From NCBI GenBank assembly GCA_044228285.1, contig JBGAVD010000002.1, forward strand, positions 124,001 through 188,000: a DNA stretch of 64,000 bases. The letters run 5' to 3'. Below, piece by piece: positions 10,001-18,783 of the stretch; the stretch's first letter is position 1; each line of letters begins with the position of its first letter. The translations under genes and the position numbers were made by a program. The notes below the pieces were generated by a model. The model searched no databases and was not told the DNA's origin. It worked only from the letters and a program-made list of their open reading frames with translations. Origin of the DNA: JBBATK01 sp044228285 (lineage in GTDB: Bacteria > Bacteroidota > Ignavibacteria > Kapaibacteriales > NICIL-2).

Positions 10001-12039
10001 CTAAAGCCCAGTGTGCCAGTTAAGAATGCAGCGGTGTCAAGTACGACATCGGCATTGCCAAGATTTCGTATGTAAAAGGTATCGAGTTTGTCCTTAGGAG
10101 GACACAAGGTTGCACTACCCATGTTTCGAATTGGATCGCAGCTGACTTCTGCAATTCTGACAATATTCACCATCGCCGCACCTGCCGATGAGAGCACATA
10201 GCTTGGCTGCGCCGTGAAGCTGGAGTGCACGGGGTTCCGCACTTCTTGAGCAGCTAGGAAATAGAGATTCTGATCTGCACCTACGTAGTTTACGGGCAGC
10301 GTCCAAGTATTGGAAGCATTCACGAGAACTTTGGAAAGTTTTGTCCACTGGGAATTGTCGGACTTCATATACACTGCGATCGAGTCCCCAGCACGTCCGC
10401 GTCCGCTTAGAGTAAATGGTGGCTTTACTGAACTAATCGTATCGATTGTTGGACCATTGTAATCCACGACCGCATCGCTCTTGGACGCATCAATGCTTAC
10501 AGAACCGTCAGTGCGAACCCTTCCGCTTCCTGCGGCAGGGTAGGGACTTGAAGTCCCGCCACTAACGCTTACGACGATAGCAGACGAGCCCAGCTTGGAA
10601 CTGATGTTGATGCTACCGCCAGATCCAGATCCTCCAACTGGTGTTCCTGAAGAACCGTTAGCACCGAGAGCGCTACAATGAACTTGTGAAAGTGCAAGTG
10701 CAAACAACTGTAAGGCACCACCACCACCACCACCACCACCAGCACAGGTCGTGACTATGGCTTGGGGGTTTCCACCAGCACCACCTGAACCACCGCTGAG
10801 GGGGACGTTCATCGTGTTACCATAGATAGCACCATTGTTATCACCACCACTGTTTGTGGGTACGCCTTTTGTCTTGTGACCAGCGCCTGCTCCCGCCTTC
10901 GTATTCGTACTGCCTGAAGCGCCACCATAACCACCAGAAGAAATGCAATTGTTCCCATCATTGCAGCAAGCACCTGAACGTCCGAACGGGTGTCCACTCG
11001 CACCTCCTGCTGCTTCGTATCCATCGACAAAAGCTCCGGCTGTTTTGTTCAAAGAGTTGCCAGAACCATTTGGGTCTTTGGGTCCACTTCCCAAGCCATA
11101 GGCTTGGAAAGCCTTCGTCGCAAAGCCTCCAGTACCGTTACGACCGCCACGCCCACCTCCACAGTAGCCAGCACCGCCTGGACCACCGTCCTTCGTATTT
11201 GCAAAAATGTTGTCACAGAAGTAACCAGCGCCACCTCCACCGCCTGGTCCACCATCAACGCCAACTGCATCAACGGAAATTCGGCTAAGAGGTCCCGAGC
11301 CGACAATACGACCTTGTGCGATGAGAACGGCAGGCAAGTATGCTTGATTTCCGTTGTTAAGGTTGTTATCGGGGTCGCTGACAGAAAATGTGTAGGTGGT
11401 GTTCTTTAAGATGATGCTGTCAACAATCATAGCACCACGACGCGAGCGGACACCAAGTTGACCTGTTCCAAAAACGGTTCCACTGATAGCACTGAGGTCG
11501 CCGAAGTGTGTTGTGTTAACGATGTAGAATGTGTCAACATTCGAGCTAAAGTTCGGCGTGACCAATTGCACTGGAATTCTCCAAGCATCGGCGAGTTGAT
11601 TCCAATTTGTTGAGTTCGGAAGACAATTCGGCGAAACAAACGCTACTGTTGAGAGCATTCGTCCATTCCAACTTGTTACGACTGGAGAGAAGGTCACCTT
11701 AGCACGGTCAGCTGGTCGAACGCACTCTAAACGAAACGACTCATTTGCATTATTTGTGAAGATGGAGTCTGTATTTGAAAAGCTGTTGCCGTCGGTATCT
11801 GCTGTATTCGGCGCAATGATCTCTACCTGTATCATCATTCCTGGTGCGCCGATGTCTGGTAGCAAATACGAGATGATTGGTTGCGCACGAAGATTCGAGG
11901 TGGCAATGCAAAGCACAAACAAGATCAGGAAGCCTCGAAAGGTCCAAGATACTTGCTCTACTGAGGCATACCATGAAGATGTATGACTCGTATGAGTATG
12001 AGCACTGCTAGATATCGGTTCGTTGTTTCTATTGTTCAT
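7084..12039 (-). CDS. Large T9SS-secreted protein with Gly-rich region and repeated ASH/choice-of-anchor-D domains
   Basis: The 1651-aa protein has a long N-region, then a transmembrane signal segment (GFLILFVLCIATSNLRAQ). Residues about 240-520 form a glycine-rich, Cys-containing region resembling Gly-rich surface proteins. Residues about 620-1400 hold a series of ASPM/SPD-2/Hydin-type (choice-of-anchor D) immunoglobulin-like domains, recognisable by repeats such as RRFTIRNTGSG and DSFWLKNTGSSPGKV. The last 80 residues are a T9SS type A sorting domain (LLSPNPGSDHLNVQV ... STGVYSLQL). It is therefore predicted to be exported and surface-attached, perhaps structural or adhesive. The start overlaps the upstream RidA-family gene by 11 nt, indicating one transcript. 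Confidence 0.85.
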   Translation of the reverse strand: MNNRNNEPISSSAHTHTSHTSSWYASVEQVSWTFRGFLILFVLCIATSNLRAQPIISYLLPDIGAPGMMIQVEIIAPNTADTDGNSFSNTDSIFTNNANESFRLECVRPADRAKVTFSPVVTSWNGRMLSTVAFVSPNCLPNSTNWNQLADAWRIPVQLVTPNFSSNVDTFYIVNTTHFGDLSAISGTVFGTGQLGVRSRRGAMIVDSIILKNTTYTFSVSDPDNNLNNGNQAYLPAVLIAQGRIVGSGPLSRISVDAVGVDGGPGGGGGAGYFCDNIFANTKDGGPGGAGYCGGGRGGRNGTGGFATKAFQAYGLGSGPKDPNGSGNSLNKTAGAFVDGYEAAGGASGHPFGRSGACCNDGNNCISSGGYGGASGSTNTKAGAGAGHKTKGVPTNSGGDNNGAIYGNTMNVPLSGGSGGAGGNPQAIVTTCAGGGGGGGGALQLFALALSQVHCSALGANGSSGTPVGGSGSGGSINISSKLGSSAIVVSVSGGTSSPYPAAGSGRVRTDGSVSIDASKSDAVVDYNGPTIDTISSVKPPFTLSGRGRAGDSIAVYMKSDNSQWTKLSKVLVNASNTWTLPVNYVGADQNLYFLAAQEVRNPVHSSFTAQPSYVLSSAGAAMVNIVRIAEVSCDPIRNMGSATLCPPKDKLDTFYIRNLGNADVVLDTAAFLTGTLGFSIDSPKPMKSILIKSKDSIRVIVRFQNLSIEGTLSDRLLIRFPIGTTPQILTVDYTILAGQERVAYINVASNFETQGVYSIDFDRVCANVGAQQYHAIRNVSISKKTIDVTSIKVRGTSGVFNVTMDKRNLVLNDTAHFLVRVPRGAAGVYYDTLQLEWKTDSCFATVLIPLKVTLVETRVNGYDSKLEDFGYVKVGKSLTRRFTIRNTGSGLDSANFKKVPTVPKPWSMSMMFPDTVPRVLAPGDSIVFILTFSPDSAQSYQFNLDWIVEELGASCPATVSFHPRGIGTNASILPTVDTVRFGRVFRCTVKRDSFWLKNTGSSPGKVYAPAVLTGPDAARFRVVQEPKADSTVMNTVADSVLYVVEFTGDPTDLSASLKSAQIAIRVFDDSARTITVYLTAQQVQSNLDLIDKSLTFNNAPVNSQSSLPLGMKNATDTLLCILDVRSQHPEIKVVPNSIDISPGQSISLAVNVTPTSLGDINDTLTIYVNCPCIDSIKVPVFVHPTNNGLIFSPAPIRFDTVRACVVPADINISIRNIDNSSQGLMDTVYIEGQDAAVFPITLSWSSFPYIIPPQAGDNKAISVSYRGAGTKVGAKSAYLVVRYRINNQTIHDTIQLSAWRDVPLHLDSTTMEFGSVKQGQNKTMTMHVFNDHTQSLEIKFQSTTRGRQVFVPTRTVISPPGRQKDSMDIEFLADSTGDFRDTMYVKYFSASLGCTDSIPLYLHGNVLPGVNYSVWLEKSTIVDPTDTDVKINMYASLDSLVSFSNTLQFNAKVSIPADMFHAMRIESAVGRFIPDPNLVGNQQTLEISVDTIANRLSQQPTLIATIAGAAMLGAQECDSVYLVQFAWTNSGPHPTTISNTGLGNGEYCTTICAANGSRLLGTTQSPLQMLLSPNPGSDHLNVQVRSVEAGVYSFELFNETGQVVDQFDLNASPNRVYTVDRDLTRLSTGVYSLQLSTQTRSIRRPFVVIK
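10712..10740. repeat. Short (ACC)n triplet tract coding for oligo-glycine
   Basis: About nine ACC/CAC triplets in a row inside the 1651-aa gene encode a run of glycines on the minus strand. Triplet slippage would change length without breaking the frame. Confidence 0.6.
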
Positions 12040-12457
12040 TCTTCATTCCTGAGATATACGCGACCACTTTCAACTCTACCGCGATAGGAGTTGGCAGTGA
12101 GCCAACCTCTATGGTAGTCCGGCATGCCTGCACTGAACTAAAGTGCTCCGCATACAATCGATTGAAAGCAGGAAAATCCTTTTTCATATTGGTTAAATAC
12201 ACCTGTACATCAACTATATCAGACCATTGTGCGCCCGAGTCCTCTAGGATGAGGGCTACGTTGCGGAAGACTGCTAAGGTCTGTTGTTCAATGTCGTAAT
12301 CGACGATTGCCCCTGAGTTATCAAGAGTCACTCCAGGAATAGTTTTGCTTCCGCGTTGACGAGGTCCCACTCCGCTCAAATAGAGCATATCACCGATACG
12401 ACGGGCATGCGGGTATGCGCCTACCGCCTCTGGTGCTCGTTCTGAATTGATTATCAT
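12029..12457 (-). CDS. RidA/YjgF-family deaminase, 2-aminomuconate-deaminase-like
   Basis: The 142-aa protein covers a complete RidA domain. Visible features are MIINSERAPEAVGAYPHARR at the start, YLSGVGPRQRGSKTIPGV, the RNVALILEDSGAQWSDIV helix, and the conserved substrate-binding Arg in CRTTIEVGSLP near the C-terminus. The YPHARRIGDMLYLSG...TIPGVTLD...DIEQQT wording resembles the 2-aminomuconate deaminase branch more than general imine deaminases; this is from memory of the family. The aldehyde dehydrogenase of the preceding kynurenine/2-aminophenol step lies 2.2 kb upstream on the same strand, which supports the idea. ATG at 12466 is an alternative start. The gene is sandwiched between two T9SS cargo genes, with overlap downstream. 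Confidence 0.8.
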   Translation of the reverse strand: MIINSERAPEAVGAYPHARRIGDMLYLSGVGPRQRGSKTIPGVTLDNSGAIVDYDIEQQTLAVFRNVALILEDSGAQWSDIVDVQVYLTNMKKDFPAFNRLYAEHFSSVQACRTTIEVGSLPTPIAVELKVVAYISGMKNEQ

Positions 12458-12467
12458 GTTCAGCATA

Positions 12468-14567
12468 TTATCGAACCACACTGAATCGAGTACTGAGAAT
12501 TCTATGAGAAGCTGTATGGATTCGGATCAGATACACGCCTGTACTGAGTGACGCTGTGCCGAGGTGAAACTCACGCGCAGAGTTTTGGAGCTTTGGTAGT
12601 TCAACGCGAGATCCACTCACACTGTACACTTCTACATTCTGAACATCTTCGTCGCAGCTAACACGCATGAAGTCGGTAGAAGGTTGTGGAGCAATACTCA
12701 GGTGCTGAGCACTTTCGTTCTCATCTGCTACACCAACCGTAAGGTCAACTTGATACACGCCACCAAACAGCGTGCAGCCAATTGCAGATGTTCCAGTAGT
12801 GCTTCGGAGGAACGTAAAGATCTCGCCGCCGACGTTCAGCTTTGACGGGGTCGTTTCGCTTCCTGGAATTTTGAAGAGTCCTGCATCAGTGTTGACGTAT
12901 GCGCTAGCAGCTTTTCCAACAACGACCCACACAGGCAGGGAATTCTGAGTTCCGGAGCTAGGTATAATGATTGTCTCTAGATTGCCTGTAAGTTTCTTGC
13001 GGTAGAGCACAACTTTATAGTTTGAACCATTCTTCTCATACGCCACAAGGAAGATATCGCCTTCTGCATTGCCCGACAACTTTCCAGAGCTCGGTGTAGG
13101 CATCATCATGCTGAGTGTTGATGATGAGGTATCTCCAGCGTAAACAGCATTTGGACGAGACAAGAGAAATTTGCCAGTTCCAATGGAGAAAATTGAAGTT
13201 CCGATAGCTGTGCTATCGACAACGATCCACGACATACCATCATCATTCGATCGCAGCAATCCACGCGCAGTACTTGAATAGAGTACGCCTGGTGCAACTT
13301 CTTGTACGCAGTATGCAGCTGCTGTTAACGGTTGGCCATTGAATTGAGCAGAGATGTAGTTTAATCCTAAGTCGGTGGATATCCAGAGTCCAGATGCGCT
13401 AGCACAAGCAATATGACCTTTCGAAGTAGTGATCAAGTCATAAATGGTGTTTTGCGAGCTAAGTGAAGGAGTGTTGGCTGTAGACCACACTTGACCGCCT
13501 GTATTGCTTTGAAAAAGCGTTCCGTTGGTACTTGCAACACCAGTTGCGTTCTGGCTTAGAACCGCAGCTGCCAGTGGATAGGTGGAGATTCCGTTGGACG
13601 AGTTTGTCCAGGTTCCTGCTCCTTCTTCTGAGCTAAAAATTCCTAGAACTGACGAGGCAACCATATTGCCGTTAGGATTCGAAACGATTTCCTGGAAACT
13701 ATAACCCAGGTCGCGAATCCGTGTCCATGAACTAGAGCCTGCGTTCAGTCGATAGATGTGCATACTATCTGTCGGTGTCTGCCAAAACAGATAGACGACT
13801 CCATCGCGTCCGCCAACCAATCTGAACAGGCTTCCACTGCTTTCCTTTAGATCTAAGCTCATATCTTTCCATGCATCACCTTTGGTTGATGAGCGAAAGG
13901 GAGCATTGTTCTTCACTCCCCAGATGTTTATTGGAGCGTTAAAAAAGTCTTGTGTGTACGTGTTGACTACCTGCAGTCCGATATTCGTCACACTGTGGTC
14001 TTTGTTCACGCGCAAAGAACTGCCATTAAATAGGTAATATGTAGAGTCTACACTTTGAAACAGTTTGCTTGGTGGCGCATCCAGTGTTGCAACAAACTCG
14101 AATGTGTTTCCATTGTCGCGTGAGCGCAGCACATTCACCGTATTGCCCGTGCTTCGTGTAATCATCACGAAGTCGCCGAATCTCGTGGTAAAGAATCCGT
14201 TTACTCGCTGTTGACTAAGGGAATCGTTGATAGCAGCCATTGCTGTCCAGCTTTGTCCATCATCACCAGAACGATGCAACTTGCCAGCACCGAAAGCGAA
14301 CAGTGCATTGATGCCATTTGAATCACAAGACGCAAAGAGCTGAATGTTGAGAACGCTATCAATTGGCGTATTTCTCTTTTGCCAGGACTGGCCCTGGTCT
14401 ACTGAGCGATACACTTGGTTCATTGCAGCACAGTAGAGGTCACCATACTTGTTTGAGGTCAGAGATGTAACTGCTCCTCCATCTTTCTGTGCAATTTTTA
14501 TCCAGTCTTGAGCCTGTGCAGGTGCGAAGCACGCAGCGCAGCACAACAACAAAATGATACGTTTCAT
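12468..14567 (-). CDS. T9SS-secreted BNR/sortilin-type beta-propeller protein
   Basis: The 699-aa protein begins with a clean signal peptide (MKRIILLLCCAACFAPAQAQ). The body carries repeated Asp-box-like motifs typical of BNR/sortilin propellers (SVDQGQSW, SGDDGQSW, SRDNGNTF, SNDDGMSW). The C-terminal 80 residues form a T9SS type A sorting domain (LSIAPQPSTDFMRVS ... LSTGVYLIRIHT). It should be exported to the surface or medium. Propellers of this kind occur in sialidase-like and glycan-binding proteins, but no catalytic site is recognisable, so activity is unknown. It heads the group that continues into the RidA-family gene and the 1651-aa gene. Confidence 0.85.
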   Translation of the reverse strand: MKRIILLLCCAACFAPAQAQDWIKIAQKDGGAVTSLTSNKYGDLYCAAMNQVYRSVDQGQSWQKRNTPIDSVLNIQLFASCDSNGINALFAFGAGKLHRSGDDGQSWTAMAAINDSLSQQRVNGFFTTRFGDFVMITRSTGNTVNVLRSRDNGNTFEFVATLDAPPSKLFQSVDSTYYLFNGSSLRVNKDHSVTNIGLQVVNTYTQDFFNAPINIWGVKNNAPFRSSTKGDAWKDMSLDLKESSGSLFRLVGGRDGVVYLFWQTPTDSMHIYRLNAGSSSWTRIRDLGYSFQEIVSNPNGNMVASSVLGIFSSEEGAGTWTNSSNGISTYPLAAAVLSQNATGVASTNGTLFQSNTGGQVWSTANTPSLSSQNTIYDLITTSKGHIACASASGLWISTDLGLNYISAQFNGQPLTAAAYCVQEVAPGVLYSSTARGLLRSNDDGMSWIVVDSTAIGTSIFSIGTGKFLLSRPNAVYAGDTSSSTLSMMMPTPSSGKLSGNAEGDIFLVAYEKNGSNYKVVLYRKKLTGNLETIIIPSSGTQNSLPVWVVVGKAASAYVNTDAGLFKIPGSETTPSKLNVGGEIFTFLRSTTGTSAIGCTLFGGVYQVDLTVGVADENESAQHLSIAPQPSTDFMRVSCDEDVQNVEVYSVSGSRVELPKLQNSAREFHLGTASLSTGVYLIRIHTASHRILSTRFSVVR

Positions 14568-14675
14568 GTGATCTATGAATGAAGTTATACAAATATCTTT
14601 TCAGAGTTTATAGGCGTTGTCCGTAACGCCGAGACCTAGTCTTTTTGCTGTCCGCCGCTCGACACCTCAGGTGCC

Positions 14676-16118
14676 TTACAATGCCAGACAAACATTCTTG
14701 GTCTCGGTGAAGAAGCGCAATGATTCTACGCCACCTTCACGACCAACACCGCTATTCTTGACGCCCCCAAATGGCGTGCGCAAATCGCGAACCAACCAAC
14801 AATTGACCCACACTATACCACTTTGTAGCTGAGCAGCTACCCGATGTGCTCGGCTCAGGTTCTCGGTGAAAACAACAGCTGAGAGTCCATATGCTGTACT
14901 ATTAGCCATTTGCAGCGCTTCTTCCTCAGTGTCGAAGGGAGTTAAGGTCACTACTGGACCAAAAATCTCCTCCATGTTTGTTCTACACGTTGGCTTGAGA
15001 CCATCAATAACGGTTGGTTCTACGAACCAACCATTGCTGCATCGACCTTCTGGATGAACACGTTGCCCGCCGCAGAGTATTGTACCACCTTCTTGCTTGG
15101 CAAGCTCGATGTACGACAGCACTTTATGCATGTGCTGCTCAGAAGCCAAAGCGCCACAACGCGAGGAGTCTACCATTGGATCTCCAACTGCAAGTGCTTT
15201 TACTTGTTCGACAAAGGCAGCGCTGAATTGATCGTAGATACTGCGCTCTACAAGAACACGTGAACCGCAAAGGCAGATCTCGCCCTGATTGAGAAAGGAC
15301 GCTCGGACAGATTCGCGAACACTTTTCTCGAAATCGGCGTCTGCGAAGACAATGGTTGGGTTTTTACCGCCTAACTCCAGGGAAAGTTTCTTAAACATTG
15401 GCGCAGCTGTTCTTGCAATGTACTCGCCTACACGAGTGCTCCCGGTAAAGGAGATTGCTTTCAGCGATGGGTGCTCAACAATGGCCGACCCAACTTTGTC
15501 ACCCAAGCCATGTACAATGTTTAACACTCCAGCGGGCAATCCAGCCTCTGTGCATACTTCGGCTAAGAGTGTGGCTGTTGCCGGCGTGACTTCGGACTGC
15601 TTCGCAACAACGGTGTTGCCTGCGGCGATTGCCGGAGCAACCTTCCAGCTGAAGAGGTAGAGAGGTAGATTCCAAGGCGAGATACAACCGACTGGTCCAA
15701 TAGGGCGTCGAAGTGTGTAATTCAATCCAGCACCATCGCCAGAATGGAGCTCAGAACGCGTGTGGAGGATTTCCGTAGCGAAGAACCGAAAGTTTGAAAT
15801 CGCGCGAGGGATATCCATTACTCTGCACAACCACTCAGGTTTGCCTTGATCCTTACTTTCGGCTTTCACAAACTGGTCCATTCTTTCTTCGATCAAACTC
15901 GCAATACGAAGCAGTATGGTAGAACGCTGAGTAGCCGTTGTCTCAGACCACGAGCTAAAAGCACTAACGGCTGCATCCACTGCAAGTTGCACGTCGCGAG
16001 CATCACTATCAGCTATCTGCGAATACACTGCGCCAGTCGCAGGCTCATAATTGTCGAGCCAGGTGGAGCCAACAGCGTCGCAGAATTCACCGTTTATGTA
16101 GTTGCGAAGTAGGAGCAT
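14676..16118 (-). CDS. Aldehyde dehydrogenase, 2-aminomuconate-6-semialdehyde dehydrogenase type
   Basis: The 480-aa NAD(P)-dependent aldehyde dehydrogenase contains the catalytic Cys282 in NQGEICLCGSR, the general base Glu248 in LELGGKNP, the FTGSTRVGEYIA nucleotide-binding segment and the C-terminal VNCWLVRDLRTPFGGVKNSG block. The combination NQGEICLC plus WVNCWLVRDLRTPFGG is characteristic of the ALDH8 / 2-aminomuconic semialdehyde dehydrogenase branch used in kynurenine and 2-aminophenol breakdown; this is family knowledge. I chose the ATG at 16118 because the family begins about there (LLRNYINGEF); the upstream in-frame extension is non-conserved. A RidA-like deaminase for the next step is nearby. 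No kynurenine-ring dioxygenase is in the window. Confidence 0.85.
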   Translation of the reverse strand: MLLLRNYINGEFCDAVGSTWLDNYEPATGAVYSQIADSDARDVQLAVDAAVSAFSSWSETTATQRSTILLRIASLIEERMDQFVKAESKDQGKPEWLCRVMDIPRAISNFRFFATEILHTRSELHSGDGAGLNYTLRRPIGPVGCISPWNLPLYLFSWKVAPAIAAGNTVVAKQSEVTPATATLLAEVCTEAGLPAGVLNIVHGLGDKVGSAIVEHPSLKAISFTGSTRVGEYIARTAAPMFKKLSLELGGKNPTIVFADADFEKSVRESVRASFLNQGEICLCGSRVLVERSIYDQFSAAFVEQVKALAVGDPMVDSSRCGALASEQHMHKVLSYIELAKQEGGTILCGGQRVHPEGRCSNGWFVEPTVIDGLKPTCRTNMEEIFGPVVTLTPFDTEEEALQMANSTAYGLSAVVFTENLSRAHRVAAQLQSGIVWVNCWLVRDLRTPFGGVKNSGVGREGGVESLRFFTETKNVCLAL

Positions 16119-16530
16119 AAGAGAGCAACATTCAAAGTTCAACGTTGGAAATACTGAGCCGTCTGCCCAGTCGATACTAGGTAGGATAACAACACTCAAA
16201 AAGGCATTGAGTGACACTACTCCACCCAGCTTCTGGTGTTGTTCGTCAGGGGCTGATTGATGCCTTTATCAAATGCCAAAAAACTCAGGACAAACGTGCG
16301 ACAAAAGGTGCTCAGAGAAATGACCTAAGGCTGCCACCAAAAGCTGGTTGAACTAAGTGTCATGAAAGGCAAACAAGACATTGCTTCATCACAGCATCGT
16401 GCTGTGACGCACGCGGTTTTCGGCACTTTCGATTTTAAGCAAAAATACGCTTTTTTACTGATGCATCTGCTTGGTACAGCATTAGGTTGTAAATTCGAGC
16501 AGATCATACGAAACAGTACTCCGGAGCGCG
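16119..16530. other. Intergenic region between divergent genes, no gene seen
   Basis: This stretch separates the minus-strand aldehyde dehydrogenase from the plus-strand Xer recombinase and must hold both promoters. I find only imperfect -7 boxes: TAAATTCG about 30-40 nt before the recombinase, and the minus-strand GAACTTTG near 16130. Short ORFs here do not look coding. Confidence 0.4.
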
Positions 16531-17457
16531 ATGACACTGCAGGAAGCGCAGGAACATTTCTGGCAATTCTGCAGCGCAGAACGGGCCTATTCATTGCATA
16601 CACAGGATCGCTATGCGCATAGCTTACGGCTACTCGTCCAGTATTTCTGTGAGGACGGATCCGAAGCTCCCGAGATCGAGCATATTCGCTTCGAGGAGTT
16701 GCGGCCTTTTGTGGGCTGGTTACATGACCGAGGATTAGCCAAAAAGAGCCTTCGTCTTCATGTGAGCGCTCTGAAATCCTTCTTTCGCTTTTGCACTAAA
16801 CGAGGCTTTATTGAGGCTAATCCCGCGGCGGCGCTCAGCGCCCCGCGTATTGAAAAGAAATTGCCCTCATTTCTTCAACCGCAGGAAGTTCGAACCCTCC
16901 TGGAACGCTTCGATCAAACTACTCCTGAAGGATGCCGCAATGCCCTGCTTGCAGAACTGCTCTATGGCAGTGGTTTGCGAATTAGCGAAGCCCTGCAACT
17001 CCAGCTTGGCAGTATCGATGAGTACCAGGCACTAGTGCGTGTTCGCGGAAAAGGCCGAAAGGATCGGGTCGTGCCTGTAGGTGCTGCAACTCTCAAGGCG
17101 CTGAAGAACTATCTGCTATTGCGCAAGGAACTTGCAGCTGGAGCTAAAAAGCCTGGCCCGACAGGGGATAATGCGCTATTTCTGGATCGTCGTGGACGAC
17201 GCTTAAGCGCAGCTCAAGCATGGTCGATCATTCATCAGGCGATGCAAGGTGTCACAGAGAGTGCGCAAAAGTCACCTCACGTGCTCCGACACTCCTTTGC
17301 AACTCACCTGCTTGACAACGGTGCGGATATTCAGGCGGTAAGTGAAATGCTTGGGCATGCGTCGCTCAGCACCACCCAAGTGTACACCCACGTGTCTGTG
17401 GAGCGCCTAAAAGCCGCCTACAAACTCGCGCACCCAAAAGCAGAACACTCTGGTTGA
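16531..17457 (+). CDS. xerC: Tyrosine recombinase, XerC/XerD type
   Basis: The 308-aa protein has an N-terminal SAM-like core-binding domain (about 1-95) and a C-terminal catalytic domain. The catalytic residues are Arg150 (YGSGLRISEAL), Lys in VRGKGRKDR, the HVLRHSFATHLL His/Arg pair, the LGHASLSTTQ histidine and nucleophile Tyr285 (VYTHVSV). Length and layout match chromosomal Xer recombinases that resolve chromosome dimers at dif. XerC and XerD cannot be separated by eye. No att or transposon ends surround it, so a housekeeping role is more likely than an integrase. Confidence 0.88.
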   Translation: MTLQEAQEHFWQFCSAERAYSLHTQDRYAHSLRLLVQYFCEDGSEAPEIEHIRFEELRPFVGWLHDRGLAKKSLRLHVSALKSFFRFCTKRGFIEANPAAALSAPRIEKKLPSFLQPQEVRTLLERFDQTTPEGCRNALLAELLYGSGLRISEALQLQLGSIDEYQALVRVRGKGRKDRVVPVGAATLKALKNYLLLRKELAAGAKKPGPTGDNALFLDRRGRRLSAAQAWSIIHQAMQGVTESAQKSPHVLRHSFATHLLDNGADIQAVSEMLGHASLSTTQVYTHVSVERLKAAYKLAHPKAEHSG

Positions 17458-17791
17458 GTTTTTCCGTGTATCCAAAGGACACTTCGGTGTTATTCTATCT
17501 GAAGGTCATGTGTACTTGTTGAGAATGTGAGAGTATAATGCCTGAATTTGAAATTGTCAATCTGATCTGCAGCAGTTTTCAATGAAGGTGCTCAGCTGTA
17601 GAGAAAGTTTTTGTCGGTGAGCACTTGCTCGCTGTCAGGTACAACAAGACGGTGCTGCTCCTTGGTAGCAATCCGTTCAGAACTTAGTGACAAGAAGTTG
17701 TTGAAAGTTGCCACTGAGTACTTAGTGCTAATGGCGTACAAGAGTGCTTGTTCGTCTTTCTACCTTTTAGAACCTTAGAGAAAGTTTGAGA
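17458..17791. other. Intergenic region, no gene seen
   Basis: This lies between the recombinase and the Gfo/Idh gene. It holds no convincing ORF or RNA. TACCTTTT about 30 nt before the downstream ATG is a one-mismatch -7 box. Confidence 0.4.
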
Positions 17792-18778
17792 ATGTTAAAA
17801 GTAGGTGTAATTGGATGTGGACATTTGGGTTCGATTCACGCAAAACTGTGGAAGCAGCATGATCGCGCTTCCTTGGTTGGAATCTTTGATACGAATGCTG
17901 AACAATGCAGTACTCGCGCACGTGAACTCGATGTGCGGAGCTTTCAGTCTATTGAAGAGTGTTTGGAGCAATGCGATGCAATCACCATCGCAGTACCCAC
18001 AAGTTTGCACTTCGCTGTTGCAGAGCAGTGCATACGTGCACAACGACACTGTCTGATCGAAAAGCCAATTACTCAAGACTATCACGAGGCACAGGCACTG
18101 ATTGCTCTGGCTTCAACGGCGAAGGTGATTCTTCAAGTTGGTCATGTTGAACGCTTCAATGCTGCCTTCGTTGCAGCTCGCGCATACGATTTGAAACCTC
18201 TGTTTATCGAGGCACACCGTTTGAGCCAGTTCCGTCCACGTGCAACGGACGTAAGCGTTATCCATGATTTGATGATTCATGACATAGACATCGCACTCTG
18301 GTTGGTACAATCTTCTGCGAAACGCATCGATGCCAATGGAGTAGCAGTGATAACAGATACTCCCGATATCGCAAATGCACGCATCGAGTTTGAGAATGGG
18401 GCAGTGGTGAATCTTACCGCTTCAAGACTCTCGGCAACGCCAATGCGAAAAATGCGCATCTTCCAAAAAGATGCCTATCTCTCGCTCGACTTTTCCAAAC
18501 CATCGGTCGAGGTGTATCGTTTGTTAGATGAGCACCAGACAAGTCCGGCGGGGACTCCAGCTATGATGCTTGGTCAAATCGACGCAGGCTTAAAGAACAA
18601 GAACATTGTATTTGAACAGCCTATCGTTCCGCAGATTAATGCGATTGAAGAAGAACAACGCAGCTTCGTTGCATCAATTCTTGATGGTGCACCAATATCG
18701 GTGACAGCAGAGGATGCAGCCGAGGCCTTGCGTATAGCTGCTGTTATTGCCGAACAAGTTGAGCAGAGAAAACTATAG
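17792..18778 (+). CDS. Gfo/Idh/MocA-family NAD(P)-dependent sugar oxidoreductase
   Basis: The 328-aa protein has an N-terminal Rossmann fold (VGVIGCGHLGSIH), the EKPI motif that positions the catalytic lysine, and the GHVERFNAA segment. A C-terminal alpha/beta domain follows, with HDLMIHDIDIALWL in place of the family's DxxxHxxD region. Members oxidise or reduce sugars and nucleotide sugars; some close relatives act on UDP-GlcNAc in lipid A synthesis, but I cannot assign a substrate. ATG 17792 is preferred over a TTG two codons upstream. Only 5 nt separate it from the next gene, so they form an operon. Confidence 0.82.
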   Translation: MLKVGVIGCGHLGSIHAKLWKQHDRASLVGIFDTNAEQCSTRARELDVRSFQSIEECLEQCDAITIAVPTSLHFAVAEQCIRAQRHCLIEKPITQDYHEAQALIALASTAKVILQVGHVERFNAAFVAARAYDLKPLFIEAHRLSQFRPRATDVSVIHDLMIHDIDIALWLVQSSAKRIDANGVAVITDTPDIANARIEFENGAVVNLTASRLSATPMRKMRIFQKDAYLSLDFSKPSVEVYRLLDEHQTSPAGTPAMMLGQIDAGLKNKNIVFEQPIVPQINAIEEEQRSFVASILDGAPISVTAEDAAEALRIAAVIAEQVEQRKL

Positions 18779-18783
18779 GTGCA

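Noticed and set aside
10712..10740. Phase-variable repeat in the 1651-aa gene
   Set aside because: The repeat unit is a triplet, so slippage would only change the number of glycines.
16531..17457. Integrase of a mobile element
   Set aside because: The recombinase has the length and layout of a chromosomal Xer protein, and there are no flanking repeats, tRNA target or cargo genes.
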